A DNA stretch of 64,000 bases from Moringa oleifera (taxonomy: Eukaryota > Streptophyta > Magnoliopsida > Brassicales > Moringaceae), in contig JAJFZO010000049.1 in the NCBI GenBank assembly GCA_021397835.1, positions 1,989,001 through 2,053,000 of the forward strand, written 5' to 3'. The notes beneath the pieces were generated by a model. That model did no database searches and was not told the DNA's origin. It saw only the letters and a program-made list of their open reading frames with translations. Both the position numbers and the translations under genes were made by a program. Positions 25,113 through 40,001 of the stretch are shown here, one piece after another; within the stretch, counting starts at the first letter, position 1; each line of letters starts with the position of its first letter.

Positions 25113-26160
25113 CAGACATTAACAGTCATGGAGCTCTGGTATCATCAATGTATATTTATATAAGTCCATCCTGTGCAGAAAACTTATTTGGTTTTGAAAG
25201 TTCAACCAGTGACTCTTGGCTGGGGCTGTGTATATAGAACAGAAACAACGCGTGATTCATCTTTTGTGTGAATAAAACTGTGCCTGCTGGTTGTTTTATC
25301 AACCCACTTCACTTCCTCCTTTGCTGATTTTCTTCTGAAGAGATTGAAATCTTCTTGATCCTCTGCATAACTCAGATAAGTAAAAATAATGCAAGTTTGA
25401 GGTTTCTTCCTGATAAATTTCTGAAAATGAATGTTGATATCTTGCTTGGTGTCCTGTGTTCATTATCCAACTTTGATGTCATTACCTGTTATGGCTAATG
25501 TTACATAGATTGGGTTTTGAAGCAATCTGAAACTGCTCGTGAGTAATACTCAATAATCAACTGATAATTTAAACGAGATTTGGGTTCCAGGATGAAATTA
25601 TTTGCCAAGGATTACTGAAGTTTAGTTGTCACTTGCCATGATCATCTCCAGATTTTGAAATGAATTCAGATTTTTTACATTCCTTTCACCTCATTCTGCA
25701 GTTCATCAGGAGGCTTTGGATCATTGAGAAGGCTACCCATTTGTTCTTGAGCATGAATGAAAATGTCCCAATTGTTAGTTTTGGTCCATTCAGTGACTGT
25801 TTGATAATGATCCCCCACAAAGATCTAAGTTGGATCTCAGGACAACTGAATTTATGAACAGTGGAGCTTCCATGATTGATGGTGGTTGAATGCTTGTGAA
25901 CATAATGAACCCAACTCGCTTCTGCGGTCTCCTGGAAGTGACAGTTGGTGCCTCCTGTAATGGGCTCTCCTGGAGATTCTCTGAGAAGAAACCGCCCTTA
26001 AAACGTGACTTCATAGAGTTTGCCCCTTCTGTCATTTTCCTGCGATGAACAGTTCTACTTGGACCCTCCTCCATTGACTCTTCTGCCAGATGACAGACGG
26101 ACTCCGTCACATTTTGATTATTCAGCCATTACACTCACAGTATTTCTCACACAAACGAGA
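25113..26160. other. 3' flank of the Yippee-like gene and intergenic DNA
   Basis: No recognised gene. The minus-strand frame at 25790-26074 is listed separately as a weak candidate. Confidence 0.4.
25790..26074 (-). CDS. Hypothetical small protein or gene fragment
   Basis: A 94-codon frame beginning MEEGPSRTVHRRKMTEG on the minus strand. Its base composition is more balanced than the AT-rich surroundings, and it has a basic, serine- and glycine-containing middle (MKSRFKGGFFSENLQE). I recognise no family. The frame continues upstream without ATG for 12 codons, so it could be the last exon of a decayed or spliced gene. It may equally be chance. Confidence 0.2.
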   Translation of the reverse strand: MEEGPSRTVHRRKMTEGANSMKSRFKGGFFSENLQESPLQEAPTVTSRRPQKRVGFIMFTSIQPPSIMEAPLFINSVVLRSNLDLCGGSLSNSH

Positions 26161-27300
26161 GTTATATTTTAAAGTATAATTTTTATTTTGTAAATATTAT
26201 AAAATATAAGATAAATATTATTTAAAATCTTGAGTTTAACGCTCTCTTTCCAATCAAACATTGACTTTCAAAATGTATCCAAACAGACCCTAATTTATTG
26301 ATTTTGTCCAAATTAAACCTGACTCAAAATAATTATAAAAAATTAATAAACTTTTCCTTGTCAAAAATGACTAAAAACTTATCAAATAGATTTGACACTT
26401 TATTTTAATGTTATTCTCCAAATTTGAAAATTTTTTTAACTAATTCACTGTTTTTTATGAATTTTTTAAATTTTTGATGGTATATTTTTTAAGAAAAATA
26501 TGTTTAGTACTTAAAATTTTTTGAATTTTTTTATAATGATAGCTTAAATATTTTATTACATCCATAAAAAATTATAAATCAAAATTCATTGTAAAATCTC
26601 TCTAATTTGAATATTTTTAATATTTAAATTTTTCAACGATGTTCAATTTTAACAAAATTAAAATACTAAGGCTTGTTTGGATACTTTTTAAAAGTAAAGG
26701 TTTGATTGAAGAAAGAGGGTAAAATTTAAGATTTTAAATGACATTTACTCTAAAATATAATATAAACATAGATAAATATCATTTAAAATTTAAAATTTTA
26801 TTCTTTCTTTTATCAAACTTTAACTTTTAAAATATTTTTAAATAAACATTTATCTATTAATTTGAATCAAATTAAATTTTATTAAAAATTTTAAATATTA
26901 AAAATATTAAAATTAAATTTTTTACAATAAATTTTGATTTAAATTTTTTATAAAAGTAAAAAATTCTAAATACCATGACAAAAAGATTCAAAGTTTTTTG
27001 AGTACGTAAATTTTTTAAAAAAATTATATTATCAAAAATTTATGAAATTAATTTAAATTATTTAAATTTAAGAAATAAAATCAAAATAAATTTTACAATC
27101 TATTTGAATAATTTTTAAAGCATTTAATAATAAAAGTATTATTAATTTTTATATTTATTTTTATCAAAATTTAATTTAAATAAAATTAATAAATAAAAAT
27201 CCGTTTGAAAATATTTTAAAAATAAAGTTTAATTCAAAAGAGAGAATAAAACCAAAATTTAAAATGATAATTACCCTACAAACATCTAAAGATAAATTAT
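26160..27300. repeat. AT-rich MITE-like repeat, copy B, with foldback
   Basis: A segment at 26771-26847 (starting gataaatatcatttaaaat) has its inverted counterpart at 27203-27276 (ending aaaatgataattaccc). This defines an element of about 506 bp with roughly 75-bp imperfect terminal inverted repeats. Immediately to the left, 26675-26750 (starting gtttggata) is another inverted copy of the same arm, so 26675-26847 can fold into a long hairpin. There is no transposase. The same arrangement recurs at 57567-58090. Confidence 0.6.
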
Positions 27301-28480
27301 TTAAGAAAGAAAAAAGATAAAATCTCTTAACATAATAAACAATTTTTGATATATAATCTCAATAAAATAAAACCGAGTGAGCATGATGAAAACAAAAAAA
27401 TACCTACCAACCAGTCCTTATCAAGGATTTTGAACATCAAAACACACTGTTAGTGAGTTGATAGAAGAACAAGATACCCTGAAACTGGTTTTGCAATTGA
27501 CATCCATCTCAAAATCCCTTTGAAAGAATAAGACCCTTTCTTTGGCTTTTATAATTGTTGCCAAGCAATTGCCCTAATCTTTCTGTGCAGAAACTGATTT
27601 TCTATCAATACTCACAAAGAAATCCCATCAATCCACTATATTATGGTCAGTACCGTCAATCACTCAGTCGTTTTGTCGGAGAAATTCACAGTGGAAGCCA
27701 TGTGATTTTCTTTGTTTAATCTTCATTACAGATGACTAAATAGAGCTGAGGTACCCACTTTTCAAATCGACAAACATGCACAAACGCAGATAGAGGATTA
27801 GGTCTTCCACTTTTGGTTAACTGATTCCCAAGGCCATTGAATGGAAACAATAAATTACCTAAAAGGAACAAAATTTCAGAAACCGATCGGCTTGACAACT
27901 CAATCATGGATGAGGCCTAAGCTCCATGTGAAGAGGAAGCTGCCCTTGCCTAAGGGCCCCATAAATCCTTGGTTTGATTATGACTAATAAAGAAACTGGA
28001 CGGCATGTATAATGGAGACATGACAAATGGCAAGAATCCAAAATATGGGAAATCCATAAAGACAGAGAGAGAGTAGGAACCTTCACAGAAAGCCTACGCC
28101 GGACAATTTAAGCAAGTAATCCCCATCACAAGATTACGTCTGCCCACAGGGTCCCCTCCAATTGCACCTTCCTGGAAACTCTTCCTATTGGGAACATAAT
28201 TAGAAAGCTGAAAACTTTTATACCCATTTGGAGGATATATCAGATGGTGGCATCTGCATAGACTGATGATCTGCATAGCTGGAATCGGACCGTCCATCTA
28301 AACAATCCCCAGTGTGTGATGGGTCAAGCCTGGATTTGCACCATTGATGTGTGTGCGTGTGTTTTTAGCCACCGTGTAGTGTAGCACAGCATGCATCACA
28401 AAATTCCAGGGAAGTAGGAAAGGGATAAAACTTTCCAAGCAACTAAAGGGGCCTAACAATATCTATCTCACTAACTACTG
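27300..28480. other. Intergenic region upstream of the KIC-like gene
   Basis: No recognisable protein in any frame. Several 60-70 codon frames on the minus strand (27716-28297) have no family features and are taken as chance. Confidence 0.45.
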
Positions 28481-28485
28481 TCGTG

Positions 28486-28493
28486 TATATAAG
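28486..28493 (+). promoter_or_regulatory. TATA box of the KIC-like gene
   Basis: TATATAAG lies 82-89 bases upstream of the start codon at 28575. With initiation about 30 bases downstream, this would give a leader of roughly 50 bases, which is plausible for this short intronless gene. Confidence 0.6.
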
Positions 28494-28574
28494 TCCATAT
28501 CGGGATTTCATTGTGCCTGTATCGTGTTGTCAATTACCTTTGAGACTTGAATAAAAACTTCTTCTTGTTACAAT

Positions 28575-28952
28575 ATGGAAAGTGACCGAACAGGCATGAA
28601 AACCACAACAGCCAACGAGTACGAGGACTTGTTGCCGGTGATGGCAGAGAAGCTCGACGTTGAGACCTTTGTGGCCGAATTATGTGGGGGTTTTAGGCTT
28701 CTGGCAGACCCGCAAAGAGGTTTGATTACGCCGGATAGTCTGAAGAGGAATTCAGCGCTTCTGGGCATGGAAGGGATGAGCAAGGAGGACTCGGAGGAGA
28801 TGGTAAGAGAAGGTGATCTTGATGGGGATGGGGCGCTGAATCAGACAGAGTTCTGTATCCTGATGGTAAGACTCAGTCCAGGGATGATGCAGGATGCTGA
28901 GGTGTGGCTGGAGAAGGCGCTGGATCAAGAGCTGAGGAATTCATCGGCTTGA
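28575..28952 (+). CDS. KIC: KIC/PBP1-type single EF-hand calcium-binding protein
   Basis: Intronless, 125 residues, the expected length. One canonical EF-hand loop, DLDGDGALNQTE (81-92), is preceded by a degenerate N-terminal helix region (VETFVAELCGGFRLLADP) and followed by FCILMVRLSPGMMQDAEVWL. Plant proteins of this layout are KIC, which binds the kinesin-like calmodulin-binding protein KCBP and regulates trichome morphogenesis, and PBP1, which binds the PINOID kinase. Both act as minor Ca2+ sensors in the cytosol. KIC is preferred because its gene-order partner, an RS31-type SR protein, lies next to it here. It is transcribed toward RS31, with 855 bp between stop codons. Confidence 0.88.
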   Translation: MESDRTGMKTTTANEYEDLLPVMAEKLDVETFVAELCGGFRLLADPQRGLITPDSLKRNSALLGMEGMSKEDSEEMVREGDLDGDGALNQTEFCILMVRLSPGMMQDAEVWLEKALDQELRNSSA

Positions 28953-29807
28953 TGGCTGTTTTTTGTATTGGTTTTAGACAGTCTGTTTGATTGTGTTATT
29001 GTCAGGTAATTATTTTCCATATGAATATGAATTAATTTGGCAATGCGTGATTGAGCTCGAAGCGCAGAAACCCAAGTAACAGACAGGAGGGTTCTTAGGA
29101 TTGTCGCGTGCAAATCATTGGACTATAGGCTTAGGCGCATCACATATGCATAACCAACCTAAGATGGGTCCATTTAAAATTCTCTATAAGCATGTATAAA
29201 TCCTTGGCATATTCACTTACTTGAATCATTGTCCTCATTGGCTTAGCCACAGATTCTCTATAAGCATGTATAAATCCTTGGCTTATTCACCTATTTGAAT
29301 CGCTGTCCTCATTGGCTTAGCCATAAATGCAAACTCCTAAGATCCAGCTTTCCATCGGATATAATACACTGATCATGCACCTCCTCACCTGAACGAACAG
29401 CATGGGCTCAAGAATGCACGTTGTCAGGAGACTAGCAAGCAACCTCTTGCAACATTTCTTACAGGAAAATGTAATATTACCAATTCATCCACACATGCAC
29501 CGTGATTCAAACATCTTATAGTAAAATACCTTCTTCTACACCATCAAAAATAAGAGGCACATGAAACTAGCAAGCAAACTGTATTTAACTTTCAGATAGA
29601 ATGGCTTAAGGTCAAAAATACACATTCAAGTGAAAGCTCCGGCAGCCATAGTCAGAAGCATTCAATCATTAAGATGGACAAATGCTCTTCCAGTGATAGC
29701 TTCTACACCTAAGACCTAAACAACCTAATAATACCCTACTCTTTCTACACAACACATCTAGGTACTGAGACTGCCAGGAGACTCAAGCTGAGCATGCTTC
29801 TTCCCAT
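28953..29807. other. Tail-to-tail spacer between KIC-like gene and RS31
   Basis: Holds 3' flanks of the two convergent genes and a 74-bp tandem duplication (29179-29326). No other feature is recognised. Confidence 0.5.
29179..29326. repeat. Tandem duplication, two 74-bp copies
   Basis: Copy 1 (29179-29252) and copy 2 (29253-29326) both run from attctctataagcatgta to attggcttagcca. A handful of substitutions separate them. It sits between the two convergent genes and has no coding potential. Confidence 0.85.
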
Positions 29808-32445
29808 TTATGTTCTTGACCTTCGAGCTGGTGATGGGCTGTCAACAAATGGTTCAAAAATTGGCATAAGGCACGAGGAAATATGCCTAAATAAACAAAA
29901 AGGAATCAAGTCTAAAAGCTGGGTTAGTTACCTGCGGTATCTACCAAACTCAGGGCTCCTGTTCCTGCCATAATCAGGACTCCTGCGCCTATCATATGCT
30001 GGACCATCATACCGATCATAAACTGGACTCCGTGGACGACCATAATCAGGACTTGGTCGCCTGTGAAACACTGGGCTTGGCGATCTCCCATATGGACTGT
30101 CCCCTCGCTTACCATAGCTTCCCCTTCTAGGACTACCATACCTATCATCCCTCTCATCATCATCCCTCAAAGCATACTCAACAGACACAACCCTATCCAA
30201 TATTTTGCTGCAGGATCACAAAGAAATTTGTGAGAACTAATAATTTAATCGAAACAGTCAACCAAGCAGCAAAATCAGAAACAGACATACTACCTTCTTT
30301 GTGTACACTCAAGGGCTTTCGTAGCATCTTCCTGTGTTTCGAACTGCACAAATGCAAAGTTCCGACGAATTCGAACACCCAGAACCTTACCATAACGGTC
30401 AAAGTGCCTCAATATATCACGTTCCCTAGTGCGAATTGGATCAAAGTTAATGACAAACAACGTTTTGGTGGGCCTCTGGCTTGCTGACGACCTGGACCCA
30501 TCACGATGTCGACCACGTTCACCCTACGAGGGTAACAAGTTAGTTTTCATGTGTTAAAACTAACAAGAAGAAAGATCTACATAATAAAAAAGGGCTATAT
30601 ATAGTAATAAAGAAACAGAACAAACCTTAGCCCACTCAACTGACAGCCTGCGCCTCTCATAACCAAAAGGCATATTGTCAAGCCCACGGATGGCATCTTC
30701 AGCATCACGCTCATCTTCAAAATAAACAAAAGCAAAGCCTGCAACAACATCCCTGAGATTAGCAGCAGAAGTAGCAATGCAAGAAATTGATTTTATGTCC
30801 ACACAAACAGCAGTACATCAGCCAAAGACAGGATTTCTTTTTCCCTCACAATAACCAAAAAAATATACGACACCTGCATATACGTGAAGGGCTGATACAC
30901 ACAAGGATGTAGAAGCGTTGCATGAGAACTAAATGAAGATGATGTGGCATACTAAAGGTTTAAATCCAGATATTGAGGTCTGAGACGTCATCGCTAAGCA
31001 TGCTTCATCATTCAGACAGGAGTTCAGTAATGGAAGGCATGGCATGACAGAGTTCATTGATCCCCCTATAGTCAGTAGGGGTGGTTGGCATGACATGAAA
31101 ATTTCAATGCTCCCACCACGACCATTCTTTCAAAATGGCAGGCAGTGAGGTGTGTTAGTGACAGATGATCGAGTGAAGAAAGTGCAGGAAGATGCCATCT
31201 GTGAGTGGAGGGAGAGCAGGTGGCAGGCAGGAAAGTTTCCATTGCAATAGAAGATTTTGCACAGAAGTAGACGAGCCCAGATAGAAAGCTCAATATCCTT
31301 TAGTAGAAAGTTCCTGCGTCAAAACAAACACTTAATATGGAGGCTTTCTCCAGCGAAATTGTAAATTTCTGGCGGCCAGTTCAATTTTTTGCCACAGAGA
31401 GCACTTGGATATAGTAACTATAGTAGTAACTATACATCCAGGCCCAGTTTGTTTGAGAATTTTTTGTGCATACAAAAGAAAATGTGAAAGTCATCTTTGT
31501 GCCTAAAAGCATCACTGCCGCTTAGTTAAGCACCCACCACTAAAACCACATCATGTTGCAACATTTTTCTGAGCTCTGATCATCCAACAGTTGAATGACA
31601 AGTTAAAGCAAAACAAACAAATAAATCATACCCAATTCAGGCGCTACAGTCTTATCAGAAACGTTTTCTGGAAACTAAGCAGATGACAATACCTATTTAA
31701 ATGATAAGTTCAAGAGGATTCAACCAAGGTAAAAATACACAAGACATCTAATAAAATTGTCACCAGCATCCCCATACACAACTAAAGCTGACAATCCCCA
31801 TTAAGAGCACAAATGCACCATTTCCCAGGATAACATTTGCATAACCCACACAACTTTTCTACATAAAAAATGTCGTTTCAACAACCTTTAAAACCAGAAA
31901 TAAATGTTTTAGGAAATTCCATCACCAGGTGGGTTGTTGTGAGAATGTAATCACTCAACATATGCATTACCGTTCATAAATAATATGTATGATACAATAC
32001 CCAGCTGATGTGACCCAAAAACCCTGATGATTCAACAAACTCTGGAAGTATATTCAAGTCTGGGGCTATAAATCCAAAGATATAATCCACTCTTCTAGTC
32101 CACAAAACTCAAGTTCTCTGTCCATCCATGCACATAGGACATCCATTTAAAAGGAGGCCCTTTTTCCCCAAATTTGTAAACAAATAAAATTGTCACCCAA
32201 GGATAACTAACCCTATTTGAAAGCCCTAATCAAGCAGCCAGATAGCAACCAATTACGACCATAATCTTACACATCAACAAAAGAAGAAACCTGATTCATG
32301 TTGAACAAATCAAATTATAGTCACAAGAATTACACTAACCAGATTTCATATCCACACGCTCCACCCTCCCATATTTGGCAAATAATCGTTCCAACTCAGA
32401 CTGGCGAGTATCGTACTCGAAATTTCCAACGAAGATGGGCTTCAT
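29808..32445 (-). CDS. RS31: RS31-type serine/arginine-rich splicing factor
   Basis: Five minus-strand exons: 32340-32445, 30626-30738, 30294-30523, 29932-30207 and 29808-29838. They give 251 residues with consistent phases. RRM1 (about 3-72) has [14 protein letters not shown] and [20 protein letters not shown]2 (about 93-165) has [17 protein letters not shown] and [18 protein letters not shown]. The C-terminal domain (about 170-251) is rich in RS, SP and RSP(D/E)YGR repeats, the hallmark of the plant-specific RS subfamily (RS31, RS31a, RS40, RS41). These are nuclear pre-mRNA splicing regulators. The first intron is long (1601 bp). Long early introns in RS genes commonly harbour regulated alternative splicing, so the mRNA may have several isoforms. 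RS31 versus RS31a is not settled by sequence alone. Position beside KIC favours RS31a. Confidence 0.94.
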
Positions 32446-35400
32446 CTTTGCAAATATCCCACAAACCAACTCCACAAAACTGAACCAGAAGGCAACAAAT
32501 ATCAGAACAAATCTCGGTTAGCAACAATCCAAAACTATGTAATATGAGAAATTATCAATTTCGCACATAAACTCTTTTCCTCGGAGTAAAAACTACCCTC
32601 AGTCCAAGAGAAAAAAAAAATAACAATCAAATAAATGGAGCATTGCAACAAATTCGGGAGAAGAAATAAAGTTCAGAGCATGAACTACTTGGCGATTGAA
32701 ACAAAAAGCGAGACAAACCAGTATTATTTAGTTCTATCTGTTCACCAAAAGACTGGAAAAGATGCTGCAAGCATAGAGTAACCAAAGATAAAATTTTGCT
32801 TCCTTCTGTTTCTTGGATACCAGACAGCAATGGTTAGAGTTAATGCGGGAGAAAATCAAAAGACACGGATGAGAGGGTACAGAAGAACTTACCTCAGAAA
32901 TCAACCCGATAGGAAAAAGTCAGAAAACCCTAGAAACGACGAAAAGTTGATTTTCAAGGGGGGGGGGGGGGGAGGAGAGGAGATAATTATGCTTTATATA
33001 GCCAACAAACCCCCAATTGTATTTCTGACATAATCTCTTTAGCCGTCCGATTCTCACGCGGTCCATGGTTGGCTCAATAGATCCGTTGGATTATTCGAAG
33101 GTATTTCCCGAGACATAATAAAGACTGTCCCACGGTCTGATGATTGTAGCCCTCCGATAGAGATCCAACTGGTTGATTTGGAGCCCATGAGAACATCCGT
33201 AGCCCTAAACCTACAAGAATGGGCCTCAAATTTTTTTTTTTACCTCTACTTGGAAGTTCTAATTAATAGGCCAAGAAGCCTCTGATGGGCCTTTTAACAA
33301 CGGCAATGGGCGGGTACCCATGGGCCCTACATAAGTAAAATTGTGGCTTCAATTGATTCTAGCTTTTGTGTCTTGTATCATCCCCAAGGAATTTTTTTTA
33401 TTTGAAGTTGTTTTCAGATTTTTTATATAAAATTTTAAAAATATTTTAATAAATTATATTAATGTAAAATTTTATATTAAAATTTTATTTTCTTATCACA
33501 TATTTTTATTTTTTAAAAAATTATATTTTAAATCAATCAAAAAATCTGCTCTTTACATCCTGGATGATCATCGAGACAGATTTCAAACAGTGACTTCCTC
33601 TATAATTTCATGTTCTTCCATGTTGCGTGGGCCTAGGACTAGGAGTAGCTTCTCCTAAACAGGTATAAGTAGAAGTGACAATGCAATGACCAAAGTACCC
33701 TCCTTAAAAGCAAGCTGACTTGTGAAAGAACGGCTAATATTGGATTCTGGCAAATTAAAATGTTTTTCAGATCAATTAACCACATGGGTAATTTCCAAGC
33801 AGTTTTAAACCGAGTAGGAGTTGCTGAAATCGGAACATAATTGGCCAATTGGTCTAGCTTTATTACTACAAGGTTTAAGGTAGAAAGGGATCCTATATGC
33901 ACAGGGCTTTTCTTTTTGACTTGCTCATGCATAAACCCCAAAAACTAAGGGACAGAGAAACCAAAAAAGGGTATTGTGTGAGACATGTTTTTGTGTTGGC
34001 ATTCACAAAAGCAGCCAATTTAACTTTTGGTAGGCTTAGATTTGGGTTGACTAGACCAAGAACTTTATGAACAACCTTAATGCTTTCAAAAAATGAAAAC
34101 AAACTTGAAGTATCAATAAATGAACAAGTATGATAATATTCTAGGTGGTGTTGTCTACTATATGTTAGCATGATTCAATGTACAAATGAAGCACTTCCAC
34201 GAACCAGAAAAATAGAAAGCTGGAGATCCATTGTGGTAGGCATTCGGCAACAAGTTTGCATCATACCTCAACTTTGTGTAGTTAAAGCGGCTAAAAGAAG
34301 CCTGACAGGCTCCCGTTGCCATTGACAAGCAGGATGTCATTATCAAGCGATTCTGGGTGACGCAGGTAGAACAGGGAACCTTCCAGGAATATTGGTTTCG
34401 CTTAAACAATTGCTAATCATGATAGCACGCTTCTTGGGTTTGCTGCCGCGCCTGGCAACAAGGCAATAATAATTAATCAACACATGACTTGATCAACAGT
34501 GTACCAATCCTGTCTCCTGGACCTTCTCTTTCTCCGTTTGTGCTGGAGTTCTGGCTGCATATATAATATTCGAAGTCCCGTGCTCTGCATGTATGTACAT
34601 TTACCCCTACCTGTATATCTACTATTTCTCGGTGGCTATACAGAACTCTGTGTTTTTCATGCCTAACAATCAAAGCAGAGAATTGGGATTCGCGAGGGAG
34701 AGCGTACGAAGAGGAAGCAGCCAACAATGCGTTTTTATGCGGCCAGTGGAACCAACAGAAATCAGAGAAATGGGAAGTCATTTAGACAGTAAATAGACAG
34801 GACAAACGGGGGTGTTTATGTAAGAAAGGTTCTTTCTTTTCAAAAATTTTAACTGACCGGGGAATTTCAAAAGCCAAGATCCGAAAAATCCACACACCAG
34901 GCCACTACCGCTCCAGAAAGGTATTAGCCATAATACAAAAAACGGAAAAGACGACCAGTCCAAACTCAACACTAACCTTTCTGTTCTTTTCTTGCTTTTC
35001 TGTTTTTCTTTTTATACTTTTGGTTAGTAGAGAAGAAGAATTTTTCAAGGGTACCAAAGAATTTTCTTTGGCCTTTGCTTTGTATGCAAGCCATCTTTTT
35101 TTTCTTCTGCTTCTCCTTCAAAGGTTTTATTCTTTTTTAAGGACTCCTAGTTTATTGTGGAGATGGAAGAGATTCATGTGCTTGGCGCTTTGATCCTGTA
35201 GTTTAACTGCTGTTCTGGTTCGTGGGTAAGATGTGGTTCGCACGTATTGTTTGATATGGTTCGTTACTGTTGACGTGTTGCTTTGTTGGCAGTTATTTCT
35301 ACTAGTATTCTCTTAGTATGTCCTGTATTTTGCGGGCTAGTTATGTTTGATTTTCAGTCCCTCATTTTGGTTTGTTGAGGCTTAGTTAAACTACCCTTTT

Positions 35401-35918
35401 GGTATCTCTTTCTCTTTTTCTCTTTTCCGGAGGAGTTCTAAGATTAGTCGCAACTCATTGCTCTGGTCATAATTTTTCTGGGTGGTCGGTCTGGTACTAA
35501 AGAAGAAATACAGGAGCGTGTCTCGTTGAGTTGTGCTGGTCGCTGGATCTCATTGTTTCAACACTTCAAACGTTAGTTCTTACTAGTCTTAAAGAAAGAA
35601 TTAGGAAGTCTTCTAATTTCTGATACTAAAAGAAGATTAGCAAGTGACTGCTACTAGTATTAAGTCTGAATTCTGTAAACTATCTTGAATGCGTGCTTTA
35701 TTTTTCCTTCTCAATTTGCAATGGTAATTCTGTAGCTAGAGTAATTGGCCGTATATGGAAAATTTCCCTGCAGTTTAAGTATACTTAGTTGATAGTTTAC
35801 CATTGGCTGAAACTCGCTTTCTCTTTTAAACTGTTCCGCAGAAATCTGATATCAAGTTAACAGAATACTGACTGAATTCTTTGTTTGGAGTGATAATTGG
35901 AGGCCAATTGAAGTTCTA
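32446..35918. other. Divergent intergenic region between RS31 and ECA2
   Basis: About 3.5 kb separating two divergently transcribed genes. A 14-base G run lies near 32959 in the RS31 leader region, and AT-rich DNA at 33390-33540. The right part probably contains an ECA2 leader intron: a donor at 35226 (cgtgg/gtaag) and an acceptor ending at 35841 (ttccgcag) bracket T-rich, intron-like sequence. Short frames at 33.6-34.9 kb show no family. Confidence 0.4.
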
Positions 35919-39707
<3,789 letters not shown>

Positions 39708-40001
39708 TATGGAATCTGGTGACTGTAACAGATAAGAAGAGATATTAGTAGTAGTTCAATTTTCATTCTTTGATACATTCCTTTCTCTGCTTATGGTGTT
39801 ACAGTTTACAGGAGAAGGAGAAACATTAGTCATACATGTTCATGAAAATAAGTAGAAATGACAAGAACAAAATTGCTTAATGTGTCAGGCTATTGCATTA
39901 TATATGAAATGTGTTTGATGTCAATATCCTTTTGGGTTTAATCTAAGAATTACACACTGAAGGCTGACTATAACAAAATTACATGAGCATAATCCAATTT
40001 A
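39708..40001. other. Short convergent spacer between ECA2 and PPR stop codons
   Basis: Only 294 bp separate the two stop codons, so the 3' UTRs of the opposing transcripts probably approach or overlap. Confidence 0.6.

Noticed and set aside
31072..31293. Coding exon inside the long first intron of RS31
   Set aside because: Frame is short and unrelated to RRM or RS sequence. It could only be part of an alternative, non-productive transcript.
33639..34972. Cluster of 60-100 codon minus-strand frames
   Set aside because: No shared family, no start context and no consistent coding composition. Treated as chance.
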